64,000 nucleotides of DNA from an uncultured Elusimicrobia bacterium (GCA_903881545.1 CAIRTQ010000078.1:1-64000), one strand, 5' to 3'; shown: positions 50,599 through 61,526, counted from the stretch's first letter. A program made the numbers and translations. Notes: generated from the letters alone by a model not told the origin.

Positions 50599-52362
50599 AT
50601 GTTTTCCCCTGTCCGGGCGCGCATTGAGGACATTCTTAATTCCCCCCAGCAGTTCTCTATTCCTATCTATCAGCGTGACTACAGATGGGGAAGAGAAGAA
50701 GCCCTTGAACTTATTGAGGATCTGAAGAACTATCAAGGGACTGAAGGGGAGAACCTCTTTCTCGGCAATTTCATCTTCCAAAACACCGGAGAAAAGAAGA
50801 CCCTTGTAGTTGATGGGCAACAGAGATTGACCACCATCGTAATACTTCTTGTTGCATGCAAGATGAGAGCCTTGAAATTGAGCAAACACGACCTCGCTCA
50901 TGAAATCCAGACAAAGATCACATTTACTGACGCCGCGACCGGAGAGTCCAAGGGGGGGCGACTAATTGCTTCCGAGTCTATAAGGATTGTCTTCGAATAT
51001 ATTACGAAGGGATCTTGGGAAGGGGATTTCCCTCTTAAGATTGACAGGAAGTCTGTAAAGCGCCAAACGAATCGGCTAAAGCCTATCTATGAGTATTTCC
51101 TAGAAGAAGCCTCAAAGCTGGAAGCCCCGGAGCTAAGCTGCTTCTTGCGGGCCATCTATGATTCCTTTACTGTTCGAATTGATATAGGAAACGAAATCGA
51201 TGCGCTTAGCATCTTTGAACGAACTAATGCGCGCGGAATGGAACTCGAAATTTCCGATCTTCTGAAGAACTATCTTTTCGCAGCGAAAGTCGAGGGGATT
51301 CAAGACCTATGGTCGCAGATCACAGATAATTCTGGCGGCACGATTCTTCGAATGTTGAAATATTTCTATGTCTCTCGAAAGGGTTACATTCTAAAACCAC
51401 AACTCTATAGGAAGATCAAGGATTATTCTGAGGCCGTAGGCCCGCAGGAATTCACAAAGGAACTCGTTGAATTCTCGGGCTTCTATCGGGTTGCAAAGAT
51501 TGCGGAAGAGGCGGCCACCAAGGCCTTTTTCGAAGACAAAAACTGTTCAGAAATATCCACCCACCAGCCTCGTTGCCAAATGATTACTGCAAATCTTCAA
51601 TCACTCAGCGAATTCGGTATCGTCCAGTTCTACCCGCCCGCATATGCTGCCATCGATTGCTATTCAAAGAATGGCGGGAACGATAAAATTGCTAGCACTA
51701 AGGCGCTGATAAGGCTATTTCAAGCGTTCGAGAAATATCATTTTATCAACAACATTATATGTGAACGTGTAGGCAATGAAGTCGAAAAACTATACGCAGA
51801 CTTTTCTATGAAATTCGCAACATCTGACAACCTCCCGAAAACCGTAGTTGATTTGATTAAGGAACTCACCGGAAAACTGGCCAATGAAGAGGAATTCGTT
51901 GCCAAATTCATGCAACTGAATTACTCTAGCGATCAGCTTCCAATTCTGGCTTACATTTTTGATCGCTTCAATAACTACGCCCTGGAGCCTCAAAATTGGG
52001 TTCGAATCTACAGCCCCGACCGCGGCCTTCTGCGCCGGTCTTTTAACATTGAGCATTTTCTCCCTCAAACCCCTAGCGCAGATCTGGAAGTCAAGAAAGA
52101 AACGCTGGACTATGTAGACAACATTGGGAACCTATTGGCAATCTCGTACAAAACCAACTCGCGGCTGGGGAACCTAAGCCCCGAGAGAAAGATCGAACGG
52201 CTGACAGGAGACCTACGAAGGGAGGTCCAAAACCTTTCATATGTCGATGATTTTATCGCCGAATACTCGGCCGATGCCCCGGCCTGGGACAAGACCAAGA
52301 TCTTGAGGCGCGCAAAACAGATGGCCGAGAAGGCCTTCCGAGAGGTCTGGAAAATAAAGTAG
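50599..52362 (+). CDS. DUF262/DUF1524 (GmrSD-like) protein
   Basis: FSIPIYQRDYRWGREEALELIEDLKNY...LVVDGQQRLTTIVILL; C-term NIEHFLPQTPSADLEV...NIGNLLAISYKTNSRLGN. Confidence 0.9.
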   Translation: MFSPVRARIEDILNSPQQFSIPIYQRDYRWGREEALELIEDLKNYQGTEGENLFLGNFIFQNTGEKKTLVVDGQQRLTTIVILLVACKMRALKLSKHDLAHEIQTKITFTDAATGESKGGRLIASESIRIVFEYITKGSWEGDFPLKIDRKSVKRQTNRLKPIYEYFLEEASKLEAPELSCFLRAIYDSFTVRIDIGNEIDALSIFERTNARGMELEISDLLKNYLFAAKVEGIQDLWSQITDNSGGTILRMLKYFYVSRKGYILKPQLYRKIKDYSEAVGPQEFTKELVEFSGFYRVAKIAEEAATKAFFEDKNCSEISTHQPRCQMITANLQSLSEFGIVQFYPPAYAAIDCYSKNGGNDKIASTKALIRLFQAFEKYHFINNIICERVGNEVEKLYADFSMKFATSDNLPKTVVDLIKELTGKLANEEEFVAKFMQLNYSSDQLPILAYIFDRFNNYALEPQNWVRIYSPDRGLLRRSFNIEHFLPQTPSADLEVKKETLDYVDNIGNLLAISYKTNSRLGNLSPERKIERLTGDLRREVQNLSYVDDFIAEYSADAPAWDKTKILRRAKQMAEKAFREVWKIK

Positions 52363-52481
52363 CGTTCGCACCCGCATAAACCAATAGTAATGCTAGAGGC
52401 TTCTCGCTGATAGAGAAGGATCGAGCAGCACTCATTTCTTTTTCTAAAAAAATTCCATCGGGGCCATCATCTGGAGGGAAG

Positions 52482-54290
52482 ATGCGATTTGAAACAGAAC
52501 TACAACCAGGCCAAATTCGAAATGCTGTAAGAAAGTATTATGTCGAGAATCCTTTTGGCCGAGGACAGGAAGATTGCTTCGCGCCCTGGTGGCTTGAGAC
52601 GCAAAATGGGCTAAATCGCGATTTAGCGCGACGATCTTCCTCTGATGGGAATTATGATTTTGGGATTGACGCATTCCACATAGACGGTTCCGCGCTGAAT
52701 CTAATCCAGGCGAAGCTGAGCGATAGCCGCGACGCGGTTCGCACCGCCATTCATGAATTTCAGGAGAGGGCCGTCCCGAAACTCGCACAATTACTCGGAG
52801 CGCAACACACCAAAATCTCGGACCAGGAAATCGGCATGATAAAGGTTCTCCGGATGATGCTCTCCCAGATCACCGAAGAAAAAAGAAACGGGTTGCAAGT
52901 CGTTTTCCAAATCCTCCATCTTTACGATAAGGATTGCCAGTTGCTCAGGTCGGACCTCGCACACGATATTAATGAATTATCGGATTCCTTTGCCGAAGCA
53001 TTGCCTGGGATGGCAACGCCCTCTTTAGAGTTGCTGGAATTCCGCACGCCTTCGGCGGCATTGTCAAAGATAGGCTTTCACGGATGCCTCGATGACCTAA
53101 AAATTGATTCAGACAAGAACCTCTCAACCACGGTTCGCATGGGTGTCGGAACGACTGTCCTGGACGATTTGGTTGAACTGTACAAGACCTGCGGCTTAGA
53201 CCTCTTTGAGAAAAATGTCCGTTACTTTGTCACATCGAAGAAGAACACGAAGCCAGAGGGCCCTGCCGGCAACATTAAAGAGACCCTGCGGAATATTTGC
53301 ATTCAGAAAAAAATCGCGCCAGGGCTGTTTCAGTTGTACCACAACGGGATATGTATCTGCTGCGCTGACCTGCGTGAAGAAAATGGGTCGCTTTGTCTCA
53401 CTAGCCCCAGGATAGTCAACGGTTGCCAGTCGGTAGTCGCGGCACAGGAGTTCCGATACGATAAAAAGTATAAAGAAAAAATTGACAAGGATCCGACATT
53501 ATGGCGAAGCATCCGTCTGCCCGTGCGAGTCATTCAGGTACACAAAGATGAACTTATCTACGAAATCGCCATGAACAACAATCGGCAAAATGCCATTCAC
53601 AGTTCCGCTCTTCGCGCAAACGATGACAAACAATTAGACCTCGAACTTCGCTTCAGAGATATCGGCGTATTTTACGAACGGCAGGAGTACGAATACAAAA
53701 CATTGTCGCAGTCTGAGGCAGCCGAAGATCAAAATGAAATGGCGGCCTATGGCAATACCGCAGCAAACGAACCAGTCAACATTGAAGATTTGGCTCAAGC
53801 GCTGGCCGCTGTAGATTGCTTCTTTGACAGAGCAAGGAGTTATTCCAGGATTTTTGAGAGCGCCGATGTTTATGCCGATGTGTTCAAAAGCGACCACATT
53901 TATTCCGTTCGCTTCCTGGTGGGCTTGCGGAACGTGGCAGCAGCGCTTTCTGACACGCTAAATTTCTTCAGGAAGGAAATGGCCAAATACGAAGACCTCA
54001 GCAGCAAATATATAAAGTGGCATGTATTGTATCTGCTGATGAGACATGTGTCGCGGCACGAGCGCAATTACTTCCTGGAATCGATGTGCAAGGGAACGCT
54101 CAAGGCGCGGGACATCGAAGATGATATGATCAAACTTTTGAAGCGGTCAGGCATTATGCCCGTGATAAAGGATCTTTATATCGACTCAGAAAACAATTGG
54201 CGAGAAGTTTCCGAAAGCAGGGACCTGCTGAAAAAAGCCACGAACAAGCTTTATCTCACGGCTGTGGATCCCTTCGCGGATTGGCCCTGA
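52482..54290 (+). CDS. AIPR (abortive infection phage resistance) family protein with nuclease-like N-terminus
   Basis: GLFQLYHNGICICCADL...LTSPRIVNGCQSVVAAQ; N-term NYDFGIDAFHIDGSALNLIQAKLSD. Confidence 0.87.
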   Translation: MRFETELQPGQIRNAVRKYYVENPFGRGQEDCFAPWWLETQNGLNRDLARRSSSDGNYDFGIDAFHIDGSALNLIQAKLSDSRDAVRTAIHEFQERAVPKLAQLLGAQHTKISDQEIGMIKVLRMMLSQITEEKRNGLQVVFQILHLYDKDCQLLRSDLAHDINELSDSFAEALPGMATPSLELLEFRTPSAALSKIGFHGCLDDLKIDSDKNLSTTVRMGVGTTVLDDLVELYKTCGLDLFEKNVRYFVTSKKNTKPEGPAGNIKETLRNICIQKKIAPGLFQLYHNGICICCADLREENGSLCLTSPRIVNGCQSVVAAQEFRYDKKYKEKIDKDPTLWRSIRLPVRVIQVHKDELIYEIAMNNNRQNAIHSSALRANDDKQLDLELRFRDIGVFYERQEYEYKTLSQSEAAEDQNEMAAYGNTAANEPVNIEDLAQALAAVDCFFDRARSYSRIFESADVYADVFKSDHIYSVRFLVGLRNVAAALSDTLNFFRKEMAKYEDLSSKYIKWHVLYLLMRHVSRHERNYFLESMCKGTLKARDIEDDMIKLLKRSGIMPVIKDLYIDSENNWREVSESRDLLKKATNKLYLTAVDPFADWP

Positions 54291-54379
54291 GAGAGGCGCC
54301 ACCACACCGAAGACGTAAAGCGCCTGCGATGTCCGCCTGAGAGGAAGGCGTTCCTTAGCACTTCCAGGCCGGCCCTGTA

Positions 54380-57300
54380 CTAAACCACCCTCACCACTCC
54401 CCCACCAATAGGAAAATGAATCCAGCACTCCACCCCTTTCACCCCGCACCCCTTAAGCGCCTCCGCATACCCCAGCACCTGCCCCGAAAACTCCTGCGCC
54501 TTCGCCACCCAGGCCTTTTCCCCCAGCGGCGCGCTCTTATGGTCCACCACCACGCACCGCCCATCTGGCAACTCCAACAGCAAATCCATCACCCCATGCC
54601 ACTGCCGCCCATCCCGGCTCGGCGCCGTCACCCCCGCCTCCACATGCCACCGCGCCCCAGGATAATTCTTCTCCACCCAAACCCTGAACCGTTCCCCCGC
54701 CGCCACCAAAGCCGCCGGCAAAATCGCCCCCTCCATCCCGAAAGCCGCCAAAGCCCTCTTCGCGCACGCCGCCTTAACCGCCTCGCTTGAACCCATCAAG
54801 GACGGCAACGCCCCCAGATAAGCGTGCACCGCATCGCCCAAGAGATCAAAATCCCCTGAAGCCCCCCTCCCAAAGTCCGGCTGGTCCCCTGGCAGTTTCT
54901 CCGCCCGCAACTCCGCCTTGACCGCCGGCTCCTGGCTCGGGCTGCGCCAGCGGGCCGCGAACTCCTTCTTCGCCGGCCCAGGCGCCTTCAGCCACATATC
55001 CGCCTCATCAATATCCAACGCCTCAGGCTCATTGGCCAGCTTGCGCACCACCAAGCCCGTCGCGATCCCCTTCAGCTTATGAGTCCCAGGCTCCACCGCC
55101 CCGGCCACCGCCCCGAAAGACGGCAAAGTATCCAGCCACGAATGCTTATGCTTCTCCCCGTCCTTCTTGGTCTGAGTCACCCGCGTGGCCAGCACCAGCC
55201 GGTCCTTCGCCCGAGTAAAGCCCACATACAATATCCGGACCGACTCATCCCTCTGCTTATCGGAAAGCTCCTTGAACTCATCGGTCTGCTCCATGGCCTC
55301 GGTGAACGCCTTGGGCGGATGCTCCCCGAATGGGCACGGCCAATAATGCAACTCCCGCCCGGCCAAAGGCTTGCCGCGCTTCGGCTCGCCCCCGTCCACC
55401 CAGGGCGAACAAGGGTCGCCGGAATAGGTCTTGTCCAACTGGGCCAGCACCACCACCGGCCACTCCAGGCCCTTGGACTTATGGAAGGTCATGACGTTGA
55501 CCGCATCCAGGCCCAGCGGCGAGGAACGCTCGTCCGCCCCATCGCTCGCAAGCTCTTCTAAATAGCCGATGAACCCCGTCAAGGTCACCGCCCCGCCCGC
55601 CTTGGCCGTCTCGTCCTCGTAAGTCTTCGCCAAAGCCAGCAGGCTGTCGAGATGGGTGTGCCGCCGCGCCGGCTCCGGCCAATTGGCGATTCGCGCGCAC
55701 AGGCCCAGGGCTTCCACCGCAGCCGTCACCGCCGCGCTCGGCGAAAGGTTCCGATAGTCCAGGCCGGCCAAGCCCTCGATGACCGGCTGGCCCGCAAACG
55801 GTGGCCCGCCCTCTCCCTTGCGCAGTTCTTCCAGGCGCGGCACGATCCAGCCCGGCGTCTCCTCCGCATTATCTTCGAGCAGATGGAGCACGGTCGCGCA
55901 AGCCAAAGAATCCCCACGGTCGGCCACCACGCGCAATGCAGCCACCAGCACGGCGCACTCCCGGGTAGAGAGCAGGCCGGGAAGGGTCAAGGAGACCGGG
56001 ATGCCCAGAGCGTTGAGCCGGGCCCCCACGGACTGCGCGAAATCGCCCGTCCTGACCAAGACCGCGATGTCGCTCTTCTTGGCGCCGGCCTTGATAAGCC
56101 CGGCCACGCCGTTGGCCAAGGCCGCGGCGTCCTCTTCCTTGTTCTTGGCCTGCAAAAGCCAGCGCTCCACGGCCGCGGGAGCGGCTTCCCTGTAAGCCTC
56201 AAGCTTGGAACCCGCCCCGAAAACCGGGGTGAAGACCGCGTTGAAAAGATCCACCAGGCCCTTGCCGCTGCGCCGGTTCATCGGCAAGGTGCCGCGCTTG
56301 ACCTGGGGCAGGTCCCAGACCGCCTGCATCAGTTCCGGGTCGGCGCCGTTGAAAAGATAGATGCTCTGCTTCTGGTCGCCGACCCAGATGCTCTCCTCGG
56401 CCAGGCCGCTCAAGGCCATGAAGATGGCCAGTTGGATGGGATTGGTGTCCTGGAACTCGTCAATGACGACCAGGCGGATCTCCTCGGCCAGCTCCGGCCG
56501 CAAGGCCGGGTCCGTGATCAGCTTGTAGAACAGCTCCTCAAGGTCCGTGTAGTCGAGCAGGCCGCGCTCGGTCTTGTAGCGCCGGTACTGCGCTTCCAGG
56601 GACAAGGCGTTCTCGGCCACGCAGTCCGCGAACGCCGTGATGTCCGCGGCCAGGCCGGGGTGGCGCAACAACCGCTCGGCGAAAGCCTGCACCGGCGCCA
56701 GGCACTCGGATACGGCCTCGTCCTTGGATTTCAGCGCGCCCAGCTTCGAGAGGTCCCGCCAATTCTCGGCCCCGTAGCGGGCAACGCGCAGAAGACTATC
56801 ATCAACGGGCTCATCCGCATCAAGCTGCTTGAGCGCCTCCTTGGCGAGAGCTTGGGCCTCCCGGGACGCTTCCGGCAATCCGCCCTTGCCGGCATGCCCG
56901 AGATCCAGAGCCCCGCAAAGCCGGCGGGCGCTTTCAAGAAGCTGGCCGCGGAAATCCTGGTCCGATATGTTGTTCTGGCGCTTGCGCCTGAGCAGTTCGA
57001 AGACGATCTCCACGGGCTGTTCGAACCTGCGGCAGAGCTCGCTGAGCCTGCGCATCGGCTCCGGGTCCAGGCCGGTGAGAGAATGCTTGAGCCAATCCGC
57101 CTCGGCGTCCTCGGTCAATATCTCCAGGTCCGGCGAAAGCCCCAGCCTGAGGGCGAACCGCGATACCAATTGATGGCCCACGCTGTGGACCGTGCCCATG
57201 GCGGAAAGCTCGAGCTCTTCCGCCTTCTGCACCAGGCCCTTGCTCAGTAGGTGGCCCTGGACCCGGCTCTTAAGTTCGGCCGCGGCCTTGCGCGTGAAGG

Positions 57301-57418
57301 TCGCGGCCAGGATGCGGCGGGGGTCCAGGCCTTTGGCGACGCGGTCGGCGATCTCCTGGCAGATCTTGAAGGTCTTGCCCGTGCCCGCGCCAGCGGAATG
57401 CAAGGTGATCGAAGGCAT
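54380..57418 (-). CDS. UvrD/RecB-type helicase-nuclease (AddA-like)
   Basis: ITLHSAGAGTGKTFKICQEIADRV; LVVIDEFQDTNPIQLAIF; C-term WHGVMDLLLELPDGRCVVVDHKSAP. Confidence 0.9.
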   Translation of the reverse strand: MPSITLHSAGAGTGKTFKICQEIADRVAKGLDPRRILAATFTRKAAAELKSRVQGHLLSKGLVQKAEELELSAMGTVHSVGHQLVSRFALRLGLSPDLEILTEDAEADWLKHSLTGLDPEPMRRLSELCRRFEQPVEIVFELLRRKRQNNISDQDFRGQLLESARRLCGALDLGHAGKGGLPEASREAQALAKEALKQLDADEPVDDSLLRVARYGAENWRDLSKLGALKSKDEAVSECLAPVQAFAERLLRHPGLAADITAFADCVAENALSLEAQYRRYKTERGLLDYTDLEELFYKLITDPALRPELAEEIRLVVIDEFQDTNPIQLAIFMALSGLAEESIWVGDQKQSIYLFNGADPELMQAVWDLPQVKRGTLPMNRRSGKGLVDLFNAVFTPVFGAGSKLEAYREAAPAAVERWLLQAKNKEEDAAALANGVAGLIKAGAKKSDIAVLVRTGDFAQSVGARLNALGIPVSLTLPGLLSTRECAVLVAALRVVADRGDSLACATVLHLLEDNAEETPGWIVPRLEELRKGEGGPPFAGQPVIEGLAGLDYRNLSPSAAVTAAVEALGLCARIANWPEPARRHTHLDSLLALAKTYEDETAKAGGAVTLTGFIGYLEELASDGADERSSPLGLDAVNVMTFHKSKGLEWPVVVLAQLDKTYSGDPCSPWVDGGEPKRGKPLAGRELHYWPCPFGEHPPKAFTEAMEQTDEFKELSDKQRDESVRILYVGFTRAKDRLVLATRVTQTKKDGEKHKHSWLDTLPSFGAVAGAVEPGTHKLKGIATGLVVRKLANEPEALDIDEADMWLKAPGPAKKEFAARWRSPSQEPAVKAELRAEKLPGDQPDFGRGASGDFDLLGDAVHAYLGALPSLMGSSEAVKAACAKRALAAFGMEGAILPAALVAAGERFRVWVEKNYPGARWHVEAGVTAPSRDGRQWHGVMDLLLELPDGRCVVVDHKSAPLGEKAWVAKAQEFSGQVLGYAEALKGCGVKGVECWIHFPIGGGVVRVV

Positions 57419-60114
57419 CAGATCACCGCCCCGGCGCCGCAGAGCGTTCCATACTCGCAGTATTGGCAGACGCCGTAGTCCGCGCTCGTGAAGCGCTTGT
57501 CCTTGATCTCCCGCAGCGCCAGCTCGGCCCCGGCCGGCCTATCCTGGGGCGGCTGAAGGGGCCGCGCCGGGACCTTTCCGCTCTTAAGCCAGCCGTCGGC
57601 CGCGTGGATAGCCGCCTCGAACTTCTCCCAGGTCTCGGGGATGGAAGGCCCGTCCACGAGTTCCGCCCCCTCGGCGCCCGGAACGGGGGAGGCCTTGGGC
57701 GTAAATAGCTGAGCGCGGTCTATGATGAAATAGCCGGCGGCCAGGGGTGCCGCGCCCGGCTTGGCCGCGGCCGCGGCATAGACGCAGAGCTGTATGGCCT
57801 TGCCCTCTTTGAGCATTTCCCGATACTTCTTGCCGCCGGCGTACTTGAGGTCTATGACAGCCTGGCGGCCCTTGCCGTCCTTGAGCAGGCAGTCCAGCCG
57901 GCCCATGAACTCCTTGCCGAAGAGCTTGGTCTTGGGGGTGAACTCGAACCCCACGACCTCGTAGCCGCCCCGCTCCAGAAGCTCGTAGAAAGCGCGGGCC
58001 GCCCGCGTCAATGCGCCGCGGAACTCGAGCCGGGCCTGCATGGCGCCCGGCTGGGCCAAGGTCGCGGCCTCGGTCGAAAGCCTGGCGTCGAAAGCCGCCG
58101 CGGCCCGCTTGGCCGCGTCTTCCGGGCTGGCGGGCTTTTTCCCGAACACTTCTTCGAGGATGTCGTGGGAAAGGCTGCCCCTGAGCAGGAAATCCGGGGG
58201 CAGGCGCGCCACGGCGCTGGATCTCAGCTTGGCGTTGTATTCGAGCACCCACTTGAGCGGACAGCCCAGCCGGGTCTCCAGGTCGCCGGCCGAGGTGCTG
58301 GTCCGGTCATGGAGATAGCGCGGCGGGATCTGCCATCTGTTCTCGATGAACCGGAGTTCGGAATCAATGGGCTTCTTGACCGTGGGCAGCGGCCAGGACG
58401 CGCTCTTGCCGCCCCCAGCCAGGATATCTTCCAGTATCTCCGGCCGGCGCCGGCCCAAGGCCCCAGCCCCGTGCAGCCAGACCGGATGCAGGCGCTCATC
58501 GGCCGAGGCGAGCTCTACGGCGAGAAGATCGCCGGAGACTTTCAACATCCCCTCCCGCTCCGCTTTGCGCCTGAGCAGGTGCGCGCGCCGGTCAAAATCG
58601 ACATCGATGCCCGCGGCCAGGAGGCTTGCGGCCTGCTGGGCGGTCCAGGGCGAGGAGGGAAGGTCTCCGGTGTGCAGGCCGAACCAGATGAGGCGCCCGC
58701 AGGGTCCGCCCAGTTCGGAGAGGCTGGTGATCCAGCGCGGGCCGCCCAAAGCCGGAGGCCGGCGCTTGAGGCACACCCCGCCTTCCTGCACGCTGGCCAG
58801 CAGGCGCTGGAGCTGGGGCTCGGTGATGACGCCAGGGAAGGCTTCGGCCAATAGCGGCAAGGCCGAGGCCTGGCCGCTCAATGTCTTGAGCGCGGCGGAG
58901 AGCTCCTCCTGCCCGTCCTTCTGATCCAGCAAGCCGGCATAGCCGCCGGCCCATTGGGCGATATAGGCGCAGCGCTGGGCCAGGAGCTTCTGCGGCATGC
59001 CGTTGGCCCTGACGACAAGCCCGCCGTCACGGAGGGCCCGCACCCGCTCCTGAGCTTTGGCTTGGCCATCGGCCTTGGCCTCGGCGATCCGGGCCAAGGC
59101 CTCGTTCCAGGCCCGGCCGCCGATGCCCGGCTGTTGGGACACGGCCTCGGCCAGCATGCGGCTTGCGAAGCCGGGGATGGGGGACACGGGCAGGTTGAGG
59201 AAATCAAGCAGTTGGGATGGGTCCAGGGGCTCCCAGGACATGCTCAGCCACAAAGGCAGGACCTGGAGCACGGGGTGGGCCTTGGTCGAGTCGGACGCGC
59301 CCATGGGCGGCACGCCGCGGCGGATCAAGGCATCGTCAAGGAGGACGGCCGCGTCAAGATGCTCGCAAAGGATGACGATCTCCGCGGCCTCGCGGCCAAG
59401 CGAGGCCAAGCTTGCGGCCACGGCGTCGGCGGCGGTGAATACGCTCAGGGCGCGCAGCCATGTCAGCGAGCGGTCCACGGTTTCGATGCGGCTTTGCTTG
59501 CCCAGGATCTGGGCCTGGAAGGCGTGGAGGACCGTCCCGGTCTTGGCGGCGGCGTGGGGGGCGGGCTCTGTTGATTTGCAGATGGTCAGCTTCGCCAGGA
59601 CAGGCTGCCAGGCTTTGGGCCATTGGTCCGGTTTCTCGCGGAGCTGGAGCTCGTGTTCTGGGAGCTTCTGGCCGGAGGCCAAGGCGTCCAGCACGGCTTT
59701 AAGGCGTTCGGCTTCGCAGGGGCCGAGGCCATCGTTGTGGGACTCGACCTTGGCCAGGTCCTTTACGAGCGGCGGGAGTTTGGCCTGGGCCGCGCCGTCC
59801 CAGCCGCAGAGGAGGAGCTTGTCCCTGAGCGCCAGCAGCGTCTTGGCCGTGCTCCAGGCGTCGGTCTGGAAGCTTTGCCCATACGACGCTCCGCTGGCCT
59901 TGGCCAGCATCCGGGCATAGGCGGCCACGCGCACGGCATGCGGCTGCGGCAGGCGCTGGAGGCCCAATTGAGTCTCGAGCCAGCGGAGCAAGGTCTCGCG
60001 GCCGCCGCGCTGCCGGCCGACAGAGGATTCTCCCGGAGCGGGGGTCATATCCCCGTGGGCGAGGGATATCTCCAACCGGGCGTGCCCCAGTCTGACCGCA
60101 AGCTGCATCGGCAT
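57418..60114 (-). CDS. PD-(D/E)XK nuclease family protein (AddB-like)
   Basis: FMGRLDCLLKDGKGRQAVIDLKYAG; C-terminal Cys pair cluster VCQYCEYGTLCG; gene overlaps AddA-like start. Confidence 0.8.
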   Translation of the reverse strand: MPMQLAVRLGHARLEISLAHGDMTPAPGESSVGRQRGGRETLLRWLETQLGLQRLPQPHAVRVAAYARMLAKASGASYGQSFQTDAWSTAKTLLALRDKLLLCGWDGAAQAKLPPLVKDLAKVESHNDGLGPCEAERLKAVLDALASGQKLPEHELQLREKPDQWPKAWQPVLAKLTICKSTEPAPHAAAKTGTVLHAFQAQILGKQSRIETVDRSLTWLRALSVFTAADAVAASLASLGREAAEIVILCEHLDAAVLLDDALIRRGVPPMGASDSTKAHPVLQVLPLWLSMSWEPLDPSQLLDFLNLPVSPIPGFASRMLAEAVSQQPGIGGRAWNEALARIAEAKADGQAKAQERVRALRDGGLVVRANGMPQKLLAQRCAYIAQWAGGYAGLLDQKDGQEELSAALKTLSGQASALPLLAEAFPGVITEPQLQRLLASVQEGGVCLKRRPPALGGPRWITSLSELGGPCGRLIWFGLHTGDLPSSPWTAQQAASLLAAGIDVDFDRRAHLLRRKAEREGMLKVSGDLLAVELASADERLHPVWLHGAGALGRRRPEILEDILAGGGKSASWPLPTVKKPIDSELRFIENRWQIPPRYLHDRTSTSAGDLETRLGCPLKWVLEYNAKLRSSAVARLPPDFLLRGSLSHDILEEVFGKKPASPEDAAKRAAAAFDARLSTEAATLAQPGAMQARLEFRGALTRAARAFYELLERGGYEVVGFEFTPKTKLFGKEFMGRLDCLLKDGKGRQAVIDLKYAGGKKYREMLKEGKAIQLCVYAAAAAKPGAAPLAAGYFIIDRAQLFTPKASPVPGAEGAELVDGPSIPETWEKFEAAIHAADGWLKSGKVPARPLQPPQDRPAGAELALREIKDKRFTSADYGVCQYCEYGTLCGAGAVI

Positions 60115-60230
60115 AGTCTATCTAATATTCCCCGCGCGGCATTGCCCGCGATATCCCTAGATCTTTTGATTTAAACGATGCGAACCCCGTCATGGTTGCA
60201 TTCCAAGATCCCCCCGGGCCGCGGGCTGCC

Positions 60231-61469
60231 TCACGCCTCGGCCGGAACGCGGAATCCCAAGCCGTCGTTGGAATGCCCTACCCGCGGCATCGCGGTCCGC
60301 GCCCCCCTGATCTGCTTGCGCAGGACATCGACGGCCTCAAAAAGGTCCTGCTCCGTGGGCTCGCGGTCATCCCGGATCGAATAGGCAACCGCCGAAGCCA
60401 GGATCTCCTGAACATAGGCCATGGAGAACCCCTGGCTCAGACGTGCGACCTCATCGAGCGCCTGGTCAGAGAACGCCCCCTTCGTCCTTTTGGCCAAGAA
60501 AACCCGCCGCTGTTCCTGCTCCGGCAGAGGGAATGGCCACACCCGGTCGAACCGGCTGGGACGCAGCAAGAGCGCCGGCTCCAGCCTTTCCGGCTCATTG
60601 GTGCTGGCGATGACCAGCACCCCCCGCATGCTCTCCAGGCCGTCAAGCAGGTTCAACACCAGGGAGATCGGGACCTTGTCTCCCAACTTGTCCAGGTCTT
60701 CCAGGATCAGGATCGCGGGGGCGAGGTTTCCCGCGATGGCAAACGCCTCCTGTATCCGTTCCGGCTCATGCTCGCCGCCTTGCGCGGTATAAGCGATGCA
60801 AGCCGCCTCCTGGATGGTCGAGGCGATCACCTTCGCGGCCTGGGTCTTGCCGCAGCCCGGAGGCCCGCTGAACAGGAACCCCCTCCGGTAGGCCAGCCCG
60901 AACCTGCGGTATCTTTCCTCGGAGCGGAAGAAGGTCTCGCTGGCGGAACGGATGTCCTCCGCCATCCCATTGGGGAGGCAAAGGTCGTCCCAGGTCAGCC
61001 GCGGCCGCATGACGTCCGGGCCTCCGATGACCTGGATGACGGCGTCTTCCTGCATCTTCCTGCGCATGAAGTCCCGGAGTTCCCCGAACAGAGACTCGAC
61101 CACCGGTCGGGAGCGGAAAGCCAGGAAGACCACGCTGATATCCCTGAACCATTCCGTACAACAGCGGGTCCTTCTGGCGTGGATGGGGCTCCCTTCCCAG
61201 AGGAATTCGATATCGCCGATCCATCCCTCTTCCTTGAGGACCCCCCGCGCGGAGTCATCCCGCCACGCCTTGACCTTGTCCCGGGACAGGTTCTGCGTGA
61301 GGCTCATCTTGACGGCCGTAGCGGACTTCGCCTGGGGAAGGAAATCCGGCAGGCTATAAGACTGAAGCCCGGCCGACGGAGGGACCTCGCAAACCGTCCA
61401 TCCGGCGTCCTGCGGGTGCGCCTGGCGGAACTGCGCCAACTGCTCGGCAAAGAATAGGGATTCGCTCAT
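60231..61469 (-). CDS. AAA family ATPase
   Basis: GFLFSGPPGCGKTQAAKVIAS; AILILEDLDKL; VLVIASTNEPERLEPALLLRPSRFDRVWPF. Confidence 0.9.
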   Translation of the reverse strand: MSESLFFAEQLAQFRQAHPQDAGWTVCEVPPSAGLQSYSLPDFLPQAKSATAVKMSLTQNLSRDKVKAWRDDSARGVLKEEGWIGDIEFLWEGSPIHARRTRCCTEWFRDISVVFLAFRSRPVVESLFGELRDFMRRKMQEDAVIQVIGGPDVMRPRLTWDDLCLPNGMAEDIRSASETFFRSEERYRRFGLAYRRGFLFSGPPGCGKTQAAKVIASTIQEAACIAYTAQGGEHEPERIQEAFAIAGNLAPAILILEDLDKLGDKVPISLVLNLLDGLESMRGVLVIASTNEPERLEPALLLRPSRFDRVWPFPLPEQEQRRVFLAKRTKGAFSDQALDEVARLSQGFSMAYVQEILASAVAYSIRDDREPTEQDLFEAVDVLRKQIRGARTAMPRVGHSNDGLGFRVPAEA

Positions 61470-61508
61470 AGAACCTCCTGGCTGGTCCCGACAGTATAAA
61501 CACCACCC

Positions 61509-61526
61509 GCGACAGCGTGGTGTCGC
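61509..61526. promoter_or_regulatory. Operator GCGACA-N6-TGTCGC upstream of the AAA ATPase; -10 TATACT on minus strand
   Basis: Same architecture as 62523-62540; 10 nt from -10 box. Confidence 0.65.

Noticed and set aside
50424-50633. 69-aa minus ORF similar to part of ORF 48031-48855 (minus)
   Set aside because: Both are antisense readings of the duplicated radical SAM fragment, not a real gene family.
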